Shown: piece after piece, positions 1-6,202 of the stretch
Position numbering within the stretch: position 1 is the stretch's first letter
How the letters are laid out: the number at the start of each line of letters is the position of its first letter
DNA from: Hyphomicrobiales bacterium
GTDB lineage: Bacteria > Pseudomonadota > Alphaproteobacteria > Rhizobiales > Xanthobacteraceae
NCBI GenBank assembly: GCA_003133345.1
Contig: PKXB01000140.1
Span: forward strand, 4,524 to 14,876
Length of the DNA: 10,353 nt
Direction: 5' to 3'
Position numbers and translations under genes: made by a program
The notes under the pieces: model-generated
Seen by the model: only the letters and a program-made list of their open reading frames with translations
The model's database searches: none
Told to the model about the DNA's origin: nothing

Positions 1-1
1 C

Positions 2-520
2 GGCCGCGTCTTCGATCTGATCGCGCTCGGCCGGCCGGGGCCCGAGCCGCAAAATCCCCGCATGCCGCCATTGGAAGCCGCGCTGTTCGAAAGCGGCAGG
101 CCGGTATTGATCGTGCCGCCGACCGGGCCAAAGACAATCGGACGCAACGTGCTCGTTTCATGGAACCGCAGCACCGAACAGGCGCACACCAACGCCTTCG
201 CGCTGCCGTTGCTGCGCCTCGCCGACAAGGTGACGGTGTTCACTGTGGAAGGCGGCACCATAACCGGACCGTCGGGCGAGGAGGCCGCGCAGCACCTGCG
301 CCGGAACGGCATCAAAGCAACGGCGTTGACGGTCAAGGCTGGCGCCCGCACCGGCGGAGAAGCGACCGGCGAAATCACGCTCGAGCATGCGGCCTCACTT
401 GGCTGCGACCTCCTCGTCAAGAGCGCCTTCACGCAGAGCCGGTTGCGCCAGATGATCTTCGGCGGTGCGACGCGTCACATTCTCGCAAACGCGACCTTGC
501 CGGTCTTCATGGCGCACTGA
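2..520 (+). CDS. Universal stress protein (UspA family), 3' part, start outside window
   Basis: The reading frame is open from the first bases of the window to a TGA at 518-520, so the gene begins upstream; 172 residues are visible. The text matches the C-terminal Usp domain of Rhizobiales stress proteins. A beta-strand/turn with EAALFESGRPVLIVPP comes first, then VLVSWNRSTEQAHTNAFALPLL, and the tail is SRLRQMIFGGATRHILANATLPVF. UspA domains are cytoplasmic Rossmann-like folds, many of which bind ATP through a G-x2-G-x9-G-S/T loop. Here that loop reads roughly VKSAFTQSRLRQMIFGG, with the first glycines replaced, so ATP binding is doubtful (inference). Proteins of this type usually have about 270-280 residues and two Usp domains, so roughly the first 100 residues are probably missing. 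The MFS gene follows closely on the same strand, so the two may be co-transcribed. Confidence 0.9.
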   Translation, partial: GRVFDLIALGRPGPEPQNPRMPPLEAALFESGRPVLIVPPTGPKTIGRNVLVSWNRSTEQAHTNAFALPLLRLADKVTVFTVEGGTITGPSGEEAAQHLRRNGIKATALTVKAGARTGGEATGEITLEHAASLGCDLLVKSAFTQSRLRQMIFGGATRHILANATLPVFMAH

Positions 521-558
521 TAAGCCTGTCGGCCGCACGAGAGCAGGACCTCAGTCAT

Positions 559-2058
559 TTGTCGAACGGGCCCGACCAAAGCAAAAGCCCCACCGGGCCC
601 GCAGCCGCGAAATATTCGGCGTTCCTGACCGTATTCCCCTCGATCATGCTGCCGATGTTCCTGGCGGTGGTGGATCAGACCATCGTCGCCACCGCGTTGC
701 CGGCGATCGCAGCCTCCACCGGCCAATTCGAGCGGGCGTCATGGATCGTCGTCTCTTACCTGATCGCATCGACGATCGCGGCGCCGATCTACGGCCGGCT
801 CGGCGACGCGTTCGGCCGCCGCCGGCTGATGTTCGCGGCGCTCGCCGTTTTCATTATCGCGTCGCTGCTGTGCGCGGCCTCGCCCAGCATCGAGCTGCTG
901 ACGCTGGCCCGCGTGCTGCAAGGCCTGGGCGGCGGCGGGCTGATGACGCTGTCGCAGGCGCTGATCGGAGAAGCATTCCCGCCGCGCGAGCGGGCGCGCT
1001 ACCAAGGTTACCTCGCCGCGGTCGCGGTCTGCGCCAATACATTTGGACCGGTCGCCGGCGGCTATCTGACCGAGCACTTCGGCTGGCAGTCGATCTTTCT
1101 CGTCAACCTGCCGATCGGGCTGGGCGCGGTCGCGCTGACCTGGCGGCTGCCCAGTCCGAAGATGGAGCGGCTGGCTTGGCGCGCCGACCCGGGCGGGCTC
1201 ATCCTGTTCACGGTGTTCGTGGCGACGACGCTGCTCTCGCTGGAGCAGGTTCAGCACGTCAATCTGAGTGCGCTGCCGCTGGGCGCCGGCCTGTTCGCGG
1301 CGGGCTTGGTGGCGCTGGGGTGGCTGATACGCCATGAGAACCGGACGCCATCGCCGCTTATTCCGCTTGGGCTGTTGCGCCAGCCGGCGATCTGGCACAG
1401 CGACGCCTTGGCTGCGTGCCACGGCGGCGCCTTGGTTTCCTTGATCACGTTCCTTCCGGTTTACCTGCAAGTGGTGCGGGGGGCTTCGCCGTCGGAGACC
1501 GGCTTCATGCTGGTCCCGCTCACCATTGGAATCGGAACCGGATCGCTGCTGACCGGCCGGCTGGTCAACAAGACCGGATTGACCACGGTCTACCCGATCG
1601 TTGGTCTTTCGCTGGTCACCGCGAGTTTCATAGTTCTCGCCGTTTGGGCGTCCGCGCTCGGCACGTCCGCGCTTGCCGGCCTGCTGCTATGCATTGGGCT
1701 GTGCATGGGAACGGTGATGGGGGTCGTGCAGGTCAGTGTGCAAAGCGCCGCGGGCCTGTTGCGCCTCGGCGAAGCAGCCGCCTCGGTGCAGTTTTCGCGT
1801 TCGATCGGCGCCGCCTTCGGGACCGCGCTGGTGGCGACCGTATTGTTCGCCTACCTCGCCATCAGGAATCCGGAAGCGGCCCGCATCTTCACGACGATGG
1901 TCAAACATGCAGACGTCGGAACCTTGCTGCCGTCCGGTCAGCAGGCCGCCATCCAAGCCGATATTAGGGAAGCGTTTCGTGCCGCTTTTCTGACCATGGC
2001 GGCGTTCACGACGGCGGGCTTTTTCTTCGCGCTGACCAATCCGCTGCGTCGAATCTGA
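559..2058 (+). CDS. DHA2-family (EmrB/QacA-type) MFS drug/solute exporter
   Basis: This is a proton-coupled inner-membrane exporter of the 14-TMS DHA2 family; its substrate cannot be read from sequence. From a TTG start at 559 it is 499 residues, normal for the family. Residues 36-51 (AVVDQTIVATALPAIA) are the DHA2 motif D1 with Asp39. GRLGDAFGRRR (79-89) is motif A between TM2 and TM3. RVLQG (118-122) is motif B with its conserved Arg. GPVAGGYLTEHFGWQS (163-178) is antiporter motif C. Alternating hydrophobic segments run to the C terminus. The frame stays open back to 160, but that part is out-of-frame text of the stress-protein gene. The TTG at 559 has AGGA at 545-548 about 10 nt upstream and keeps TM1 whole, whereas the first ATG (646) would cut TM1. 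No partner membrane-fusion protein gene is nearby in the window. Confidence 0.9.
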   Translation: MSNGPDQSKSPTGPAAAKYSAFLTVFPSIMLPMFLAVVDQTIVATALPAIAASTGQFERASWIVVSYLIASTIAAPIYGRLGDAFGRRRLMFAALAVFIIASLLCAASPSIELLTLARVLQGLGGGGLMTLSQALIGEAFPPRERARYQGYLAAVAVCANTFGPVAGGYLTEHFGWQSIFLVNLPIGLGAVALTWRLPSPKMERLAWRADPGGLILFTVFVATTLLSLEQVQHVNLSALPLGAGLFAAGLVALGWLIRHENRTPSPLIPLGLLRQPAIWHSDALAACHGGALVSLITFLPVYLQVVRGASPSETGFMLVPLTIGIGTGSLLTGRLVNKTGLTTVYPIVGLSLVTASFIVLAVWASALGTSALAGLLLCIGLCMGTVMGVVQVSVQSAAGLLRLGEAAASVQFSRSIGAAFGTALVATVLFAYLAIRNPEAARIFTTMVKHADVGTLLPSGQQAAIQADIREAFRAAFLTMAAFTTAGFFFALTNPLRRI

Positions 2059-2061
2059 CCC

Positions 2062-4176
2062 TTAAGCCTTCAACAGGCTCGCCATGATGCGATCGCGCGT
2101 CAGCGGCAGATCGCGGATACGCGCGCCGAGCGCATGCGAAACCGCGTTGCCGATCGCCGCGGCGGTGGGGCCGGCGGTCACTTCGCCGACGCCGAGCGGC
2201 ACCTCGTCCTTGGTATTGATCAGCTCGATGTCGATCACCGGCACCTCGCTGAATTTCAGCACCGGATAGGTCTCCCAATCGATCGAGCTCACGCCGTTGT
2301 CGAACCGCACTTGCTCCTTGAGCACCCAGCTCGCCGACTGGATGATGCCGCCTTCGAGCTGATTGATCACGCCGTCCGGATTGATGACAAGCCCGGCGTC
2401 GGTCGCGCACCACACGTGCGCCAGACGGATTTCCTCGTCGACGTCGAGCTCGACGACCACGGCGGAGTAGGCGGCCCGGTTCTTATAGCGCGCAAAGGCG
2501 ACGCCGCGGCCATGGCCGGCGCCGCCCGGCGTTCCCGCTTTCCAGCCGGCCATGGCGGCGACCTTCTCGATCACCGCGCGCGCGCGTTTATCGGCGGTGA
2601 TCGACAATCGGTAAGCGACCGGATCCTGGCCGGCGCGCTCGGCCAGCTCATCGATGCAGCATTCCAGCGCGAACACGTTCGGCATGGCGCCGAGACTGCG
2701 CAACGCCGAGGTGCGCACCGGTGTTTCCGTCACCAGATGATGGACGATGCGCTTGGCCGCGATGTCGTAGAGCGGCTCGGCATTGCGGGTGGCGCCGCCG
2801 CCATTGGCTTCTGGCACGTCGTTCGGCGGCGGCTCCGGCGGTGGATTGGGCAGCGCAACAGCGCCCAGCAGAACGCCGCCGGCGCCGGGGCGCTTGTTGT
2901 GCGTGCCGCTCCAGATTTCCTGCGTCCAGTCGGTCGGCTTGCCGGCGTCGTCGAGCAAAGCGTGGACCTTGACGATCATCGCCGGGGTTTTCGGCTCGTA
3001 GACGAACTCTTCCTCGCGCCGCCAGCGCACGCGGATCGGCTTGCCCGGCATCTGCATGGCGATGATGGCGGCGTCGGCGGCGGCATCGTCGGCGCCGTTG
3101 TGGCCGTAACAGCCCGAGCCCTGCACGTGGTGCACGATGATGGCTGAGGCATCGAGGCCGAGCGCTTTCGCCAGTGCAGCGCGCAATGGAAACACGCCCT
3201 GGCAATGCGTCCATACCGTCAGATGGCCGTCGCGATATTCCGCCAAGCCGCAGGAGGGCGAGATCGAGGCGTGCGCGAGATAGCCGCGGCTATAGGTGGC
3301 CTCGAAGCGCTGGCGGCCTTGGCCGCCGCCCGGTTCCGGCGCCCCGAACACGCGGTCGATCCACGGCCGTTGCAGCAGCCAGGAGGCCTCCGCTTGCAGC
3401 GCGGTCGGCGTCTCGACGTTTTGCCAGGTCACGTGATTGACCGCCGCGGCGCCCGCCAGATCGACGGCGGTCTCGTCAGTGCCGACGATGGCGAGAAAAT
3501 TGCCGTGACGGACGAACTCGACCGGCGCCTTGGCGGCGCGCTTGATCGCCTGCTCATCGATGGCGCCGATGCTGGCGCCGCGGTTGGGCTGGCGCACCAC
3601 CCGCGCATGCACCATGCCGTCGAGCACCATATCGTGGATGAACACGGCCTTGCCGAAAATCTTGTCCGGCAGGTCGAGGCGCTCGCTGCTTTCGCCGATC
3701 CGCTTCATGTCGGCGACCGACTTGCGCGCACCGCTGCCGGTCGCCTTGACGGCCAGATTCACCGCGCCGGCGAGCGTCCAGTAATCCTGGCCGGTCGGCG
3801 CGTTATTGCGCAGGATGCCGCCGTCGCGGATGGAAAGCTCAGCTGTCGCGCAGCCGATGATTTTGGCCGCCTGATCGAGAAACAGCGCGCGCACGTCGGC
3901 GCAGGCCTGCCGCATGGCGACGCCGCCGAATTGGATCGACTGGCTGCCGGCGGTGTAGCCCTCGTTCGGCGTGCGCTCGGTGTCGCCGGAGCAGATGACG
4001 ATGCGCGCCATGGCCACATCAAGCTCGTCGGCGGCGATCTGCGCCATGGCGGTGAGCACGCCCTGGCCGAGTTCGACGCGTCCGGTGCCGATGCCGACCT
4101 TGCCGGGCGAGGGGAACGATACCCAGCGATCGAGGCTCGGATTGTCGGCGAGCGGGCCGGGAAGCGGCGCGTTCAT
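2062..4176 (-). CDS. Molybdopterin-binding large subunit of a xanthine-dehydrogenase-family hydroxylase (IorB/NicB-like)
   Basis: This is the catalytic subunit (704 aa) of a molybdenum hydroxylase resembling isoquinoline 1-oxidoreductase or nicotinate dehydrogenase, which inserts water-derived oxygen into a C-H bond of an N-heterocycle or aldehyde. The real substrate is unknown. Visible landmarks are LPGPLADNPSLDRWVSF at the N terminus, TGRVELGQGV at 31-40, and an a/b hammerhead-like stretch with RLDLPDKIFGKAVFIHDM. QGSGCYGHNGADDAAADAA, a cofactor-binding loop, lies near 351-369. GVGEVTAGPTAAAIGNAV begins at 662, and its Glu665 is the conserved catalytic base of the family. No twin-arginine signal is seen, so it is probably cytoplasmic. 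The ATG at 4174-4176 is chosen because MNAPLPG...LDRW is the family's usual beginning, although upstream bases give only a poor ribosome site. It is the last gene of the nadK operon, 3 bp from the convergent MFS gene. Confidence 0.9.
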   Translation of the reverse strand: MNAPLPGPLADNPSLDRWVSFPSPGKVGIGTGRVELGQGVLTAMAQIAADELDVAMARIVICSGDTERTPNEGYTAGSQSIQFGGVAMRQACADVRALFLDQAAKIIGCATAELSIRDGGILRNNAPTGQDYWTLAGAVNLAVKATGSGARKSVADMKRIGESSERLDLPDKIFGKAVFIHDMVLDGMVHARVVRQPNRGASIGAIDEQAIKRAAKAPVEFVRHGNFLAIVGTDETAVDLAGAAAVNHVTWQNVETPTALQAEASWLLQRPWIDRVFGAPEPGGGQGRQRFEATYSRGYLAHASISPSCGLAEYRDGHLTVWTHCQGVFPLRAALAKALGLDASAIIVHHVQGSGCYGHNGADDAAADAAIIAMQMPGKPIRVRWRREEEFVYEPKTPAMIVKVHALLDDAGKPTDWTQEIWSGTHNKRPGAGGVLLGAVALPNPPPEPPPNDVPEANGGGATRNAEPLYDIAAKRIVHHLVTETPVRTSALRSLGAMPNVFALECCIDELAERAGQDPVAYRLSITADKRARAVIEKVAAMAGWKAGTPGGAGHGRGVAFARYKNRAAYSAVVVELDVDEEIRLAHVWCATDAGLVINPDGVINQLEGGIIQSASWVLKEQVRFDNGVSSIDWETYPVLKFSEVPVIDIELINTKDEVPLGVGEVTAGPTAAAIGNAVSHALGARIRDLPLTRDRIMASLLKA

Positions 4177-4193
4177 GGGAGGATTCCGATCTT

Positions 4194-4266
4194 GCGCATG
4201 ATCTTATCCGAAAACCGGTTCCCATCCCCGATCGGAGTCGAGGACATGCTTTTCGGGATCATGCGC
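4194..4266. repeat. Rhizobiales-type intergenic palindromic repeat
   Basis: The outer arms GCGCATGATC (4194-4203) and GATCATGCGC (4257-4266) are perfect inverse complements. Just inside lie CCGAAAA (4208-4214) and TTTTCGG (4250-4256), continuing the imperfect stem. The centre holds CCGGTTCCCATCCCCGATCG and an AGTCGAGGACATG segment. I recall close relatives of this 'GCATGATC...CCGAAAACCGGTTCCCA...TTTTCGGGATCATGC' element scattered in many copies through Bradyrhizobium, Rhodopseudomonas and Mesorhizobium genomes. It lies between the two hydroxylase genes and overlaps the 3' end of the Fe-S gene. As RNA it could form a long hairpin that affects stability of, or translation into, the downstream gene (inference). 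Confidence 0.8.
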
Positions 4267-4744
4267 GTACTCCCGCGCGCAGCTGCGCCGCCGCCTTTGC
4301 CACCGCCCGCATGATGCGATTATGCGTTCCGCAGCGGCAGATATTGTCGTCGAGCGCCGCGGCGATTTGCGCGCGCGTCGGCGACGAATTTTTGTCGAGC
4401 AGCGCCTTGGCCGTAATAATAATGCCGGAAAGGCAGTAACCGCATTGGCCGGCCTGCTCGTCGATGAAGGCCTGCTGCAGCGGGTGAGGGCGCTCGGGCG
4501 TGCCCAGCCCCTCGATCGTGGTGATTTTCTTGCCGGCGACGCTCCACACCGGCTTGGCGCAGCATTTCTCAGGCTGACCGTCGATCAGCACCATGCAGCA
4601 GCCGCACTGCTCGAGCCCGCAGCCGAACCTTGTGCCCATCAGGCCGAGTTCGTTGCGCAAGATATTGAGCAGCGGCGTCTCTTCATTGTCGAGCGAAACG
4701 CTGACCGGCTTTCCATTGACGTGAAAATCGAATTTTTTCGCCAT
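4259..4744 (-). CDS. [2Fe-2S] small subunit of molybdenum hydroxylase (IorA/NicA-like)
   Basis: This 161-residue electron-transfer subunit passes electrons from the molybdenum site through two [2Fe-2S] clusters. All eight ligands are present. The plant-ferredoxin-type N-terminal cluster is Cys42-x4-Cys47-x2-Cys50-x11-Cys62, within GCGLEQCGCC. The C-terminal helical-bundle cluster is Cys101-x2-Cys104-x31-Cys136-x-Cys138, within QCGYCLSG and NICRCGTHNRI. Length and spacing are those of the family. No FAD-domain (middle) subunit is encoded beside it, as in the IorAB/NicAB type, where electrons leave to another acceptor. It starts 9 bp after the nadK stop, with GAGAACGG upstream as a possible ribosome site, and precedes the large subunit by 82 bp. 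Its final Arg and Ala codons and TGA stop lie inside the palindromic repeat 4194-4266. Confidence 0.95.
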   Translation of the reverse strand: MAKKFDFHVNGKPVSVSLDNEETPLLNILRNELGLMGTRFGCGLEQCGCCMVLIDGQPEKCCAKPVWSVAGKKITTIEGLGTPERPHPLQQAFIDEQAGQCGYCLSGIIITAKALLDKNSSPTRAQIAAALDDNICRCGTHNRIMRAVAKAAAQLRAGVRA

Positions 4745-4753
4745 TCGCCGTTC

Positions 4754-5536
4754 TCAAAATCCGAATTGCTCGCGCAGGATGCGTTCGTCGAGATTGTGGC
4801 CGGGGTCGAACAGCATGTTGAGCGACACGGCATGGTCCATCTCGACATCGACGCTGCGCACCGAGCGCACCTCGTCGGAATCGGCGACCGCGGCCACCGG
4901 CCGCTTGTCGCCGTCCTGTACTTCGATGGTGACCTTGGCCTTGTCGGGCAGCAGGGCGCCGCGCCAGCGCCGCGGCCGGAACGGGCTGATCGGCGTGAGC
5001 GCGAGCAGCGGAGCGTTGATCGGGATGATCGCGCCCTGCACCGACAGGTTATAGGCGGTGGAGCCGGCCGGCGTCGCCAGCAGCACGCCGTCGGCGACCA
5101 GCTGGGCCAGCCGCTCCTGACCGTCGATCAGGATGCGCAGGTGCGCGGCCTGCGCGCTCTGGCGGAACAGCGACACCTCGTTGATGGCGCGATGCTCATG
5201 CATGCGCCCGGCGGAATCGCGCGCGCGCATCACCAGCGGGTGGATGATGGTGATTTGTGCGGCGGTGAGTCGCTCGATGAGATTGTCGATGGAGAAATCA
5301 TTCATCAGGAAGCCGACGGTGCCGCGCTGCATGCCGTAGATCGGCTTGCCGGAATTCATGAACTTGTGCAGGGTTTGCAGCATCAAGCCGTCGCCGCCGA
5401 GCGCTACGATCACGTCGGCGTCCTTCGGCTCAACATTGCCGTAGCGCCCTTGCAGCCGCTCATAGGCCTCGCGCGCCTCCGGCGTCGAACCGGCGACGAG
5501 GGCAATGTGCTTAAAACGCTGGGGCGGGCGGCTCAT
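4754..5536 (-). CDS. nadK: NAD kinase
   Basis: This cytoplasmic enzyme phosphorylates NAD+ to NADP+ using ATP or polyphosphate, and is normally essential. From the ATG at 5536 it has 260 residues, usual for alphaproteobacterial NadK. Signatures are LGGDG (46-50, with GGDG at 47-50 binding nucleotide and metal), INE at 118-120 (conserved NE pair) and [10 protein letters not shown] at 154-163. [17 protein letters not shown] near 181-197 is typical of the proteobacterial enzyme. A TTG at 5545 would add three residues (Met-Ala-Pro), but the ATG better fits family starts of the [15 protein letters not shown] type. The gene is first in a minus-strand operon with the two molybdenum-hydroxylase subunits, and is divergent from the cutA fragment. 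Confidence 0.95.
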   Translation of the reverse strand: MSRPPQRFKHIALVAGSTPEAREAYERLQGRYGNVEPKDADVIVALGGDGLMLQTLHKFMNSGKPIYGMQRGTVGFLMNDFSIDNLIERLTAAQITIIHPLVMRARDSAGRMHEHRAINEVSLFRQSAQAAHLRILIDGQERLAQLVADGVLLATPAGSTAYNLSVQGAIIPINAPLLALTPISPFRPRRWRGALLPDKAKVTIEVQDGDKRPVAAVADSDEVRSVRSVDVEMDHAVSLNMLFDPGHNLDERILREQFGF

Positions 5537-5562
5537 TGGGGCCAACTCTTAAGGACTGCACT
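5537..5562. promoter_or_regulatory. 26-bp divergent spacer between nadK and cutA, with the cutA ribosome-binding site
   Basis: Only 26 bp separate the two start codons. AAGGA at 5551-5555 sits 7 nt before the cutA ATG, a good Shine-Dalgarno site. The gap is too small for two non-overlapping promoters, so at least one promoter must lie inside the neighbouring coding sequence: the nadK promoter probably in cutA codons, the cutA promoter probably in nadK codons. No clear -35/-10 pair can be named. Confidence 0.5.
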
Positions 5563-5682
5563 ATGGAACGCGCGGTGCTCGTCTATACGACTTGGCCCTC
5601 GATTGTCGAGGCGGAGGCGGCTGGCCGCAAAATCGTCGAGCGGCGGCTGGCGGCTTGCGTCAATATCCTGCCCCGTGTGTAG
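5563..5682 (+). pseudogene. cutA: cutA 5' fragment (divalent-cation tolerance protein), truncated by insertion
   Basis: The frame begins MERAVLVYTTWPS and runs to RRLAACVNILP, the N-terminal third of CutA, a small trimeric cytoplasmic protein implicated in divalent copper/metal tolerance. True CutA sequence ends at about codon 37 (5673). Two foreign codons (Arg, Val) and a TAG at 5680-5682 follow. A normal CutA of about 105-112 residues continues LPGMISHYWWEGKIE, and that text is found at 10092-10304 on the same strand. The 37 residues here plus about 70 there give about 107 residues, so this is one gene split in two. The start is backed by AAGGA 7 nt upstream. The leftover 39-residue peptide lacks most of the fold and is presumably non-functional. 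Confidence 0.9.
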
Positions 5683-5782
5683 CCAATTTCCCAGTTAGGC
5701 GGGCCTCTTCAGAGGGGCTGCAGTCGTGGCGGCCACTCGGATGCACTTTTCGCGTCTAGTAGGGGCGCCGACATCTGATAGC

Positions 5783-5811
5783 GATGTCGGCTATTGCCCC
5801 GATAACGGACA
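5783..5811 (+). repeat. Copy A of the approximately 29-bp island-edge repeat
   Basis: The unit begins GATGTCGGCTATTG and ends ATAACGGACA. By eye it matches the reverse complement of 10024-10052 at about 22 of 29 positions and is clearly related to copy B at 5831-5857. The shared cores are G-x-TC-x-GCTATTG and AACGGACA. Confidence 0.7.
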
Positions 5812-5839
5812 TTCAAAGTTGGCGTCGCAATGTCCGTTA
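5803..5839. repeat. 11-bp perfect inverted repeat
   Basis: TAACGGACATT (5803-5813) and AATGTCCGTTA (5829-5839) are exact inverse complements around a 15-nt loop. The structure comes from copies A and B of the 29-bp repeat meeting end to end. No run of T follows, so it is not a typical intrinsic terminator. Confidence 0.75.
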
Positions 5840-5857
5840 AGTGCCATTAACGACATT
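5831..5857 (-). repeat. Copy B of the approximately 29-bp island-edge repeat
   Basis: Read on the minus strand it begins AATGTCGTTAATGGCAC and ends TTAACGGACA. It shares the TGTC...TTAATGG/GCTATTGG...AACGGACA layout with copies A and C, with small length differences. It is inverted relative to copy A. Confidence 0.6.
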
Positions 5858-6005
5858 TTGCAGCGCAGAAAAGAGCGAGCCTTTTCGCCGTCTCCGACGA
5901 GCCACCCAATGGCACTCGATGCCAGGAGCGGGCGCCGTCCACCACATCAATAGCGACGTCCACCATCCGACATTCTTGCGCTCCCGAAATTCGGGAATCA
6001 TTTAT

Positions 6006-6083
6006 ATGACCATCCTCGCGCAACTTGCCGCTGACGATGTGCTGGACAGCGCTTACGAGTGGCTGTGTCGGTGGAGGCGGGAC
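6006..6083 (+). pseudogene. Possible N-terminal remnant of a reverse transcriptase
   Basis: An ATG at 6006 opens a reading of about 26 residues (MTILAQLAADDV, then LDSAYEWLCRWRRD). From memory this resembles the beginning of a class of bacterial RNA-directed DNA polymerases that start with '...VLDxAYxWLCRRRRDYP'. After residue 26 the family's expected continuation (D-x-W-x-FRR-x-W) is absent and the reading becomes low-complexity and arginine-rich. No catalytic YADD-type motif exists anywhere nearby. The assignment rests on recalled similarity over a short stretch and is tentative; chance resemblance is possible. Confidence 0.3.
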
Positions 6084-6202
6084 GATTCGGCTAGCACTAC
6101 GATGCGGGTGGATTTCAGCCCTGAACATGAACCGCTCGCGCCGAGATTTCTTGGAGCGGGTGCGTTGAGGAAGACTGCTGACGAAAAAATCGGTGAACCA
6201 AC

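Larger units (their letters stand above)
5683..6202. other. Left end of the insertion: repeats and decayed sequence, no intact gene
   Basis: About 520 bp with no convincing complete gene. It contains two copies of the 29-bp repeat (5783-5811 and 5831-5857), the hairpin they form (5803-5839), a near-perfect dyad TCCCGAA-A-TTCGGGA at 5982-5996, and a short reverse-transcriptase-like reading at 6006-6083. Open frames on both strands here look accidental. Confidence 0.6.

Noticed and set aside
160..558. N-terminal extension of the MFS frame back to an ATG at 160
   Set aside because: This stretch is the stress-protein gene read in another frame. It gives arginine/histidine-rich text with no MFS character, and the TTG at 559 gives a normal-length protein.
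2059..2061. Terminator between the convergent MFS and hydroxylase genes
   Set aside because: The gap is 3 bp and no stem with a T-run is seen on either side.
2134..4314. Long plus-strand open frames opposite the hydroxylase large subunit (337 and 369 codons)
   Set aside because: They are antisense to a gene with clear family motifs and are rich in Arg, Ala, Gly and His, as expected for shadows in high-GC DNA.
4322..5698. 458-codon plus-strand frame opposite the Fe-S subunit and nadK
   Set aside because: It is antisense to two firmly identified genes and has low-complexity shadow composition.
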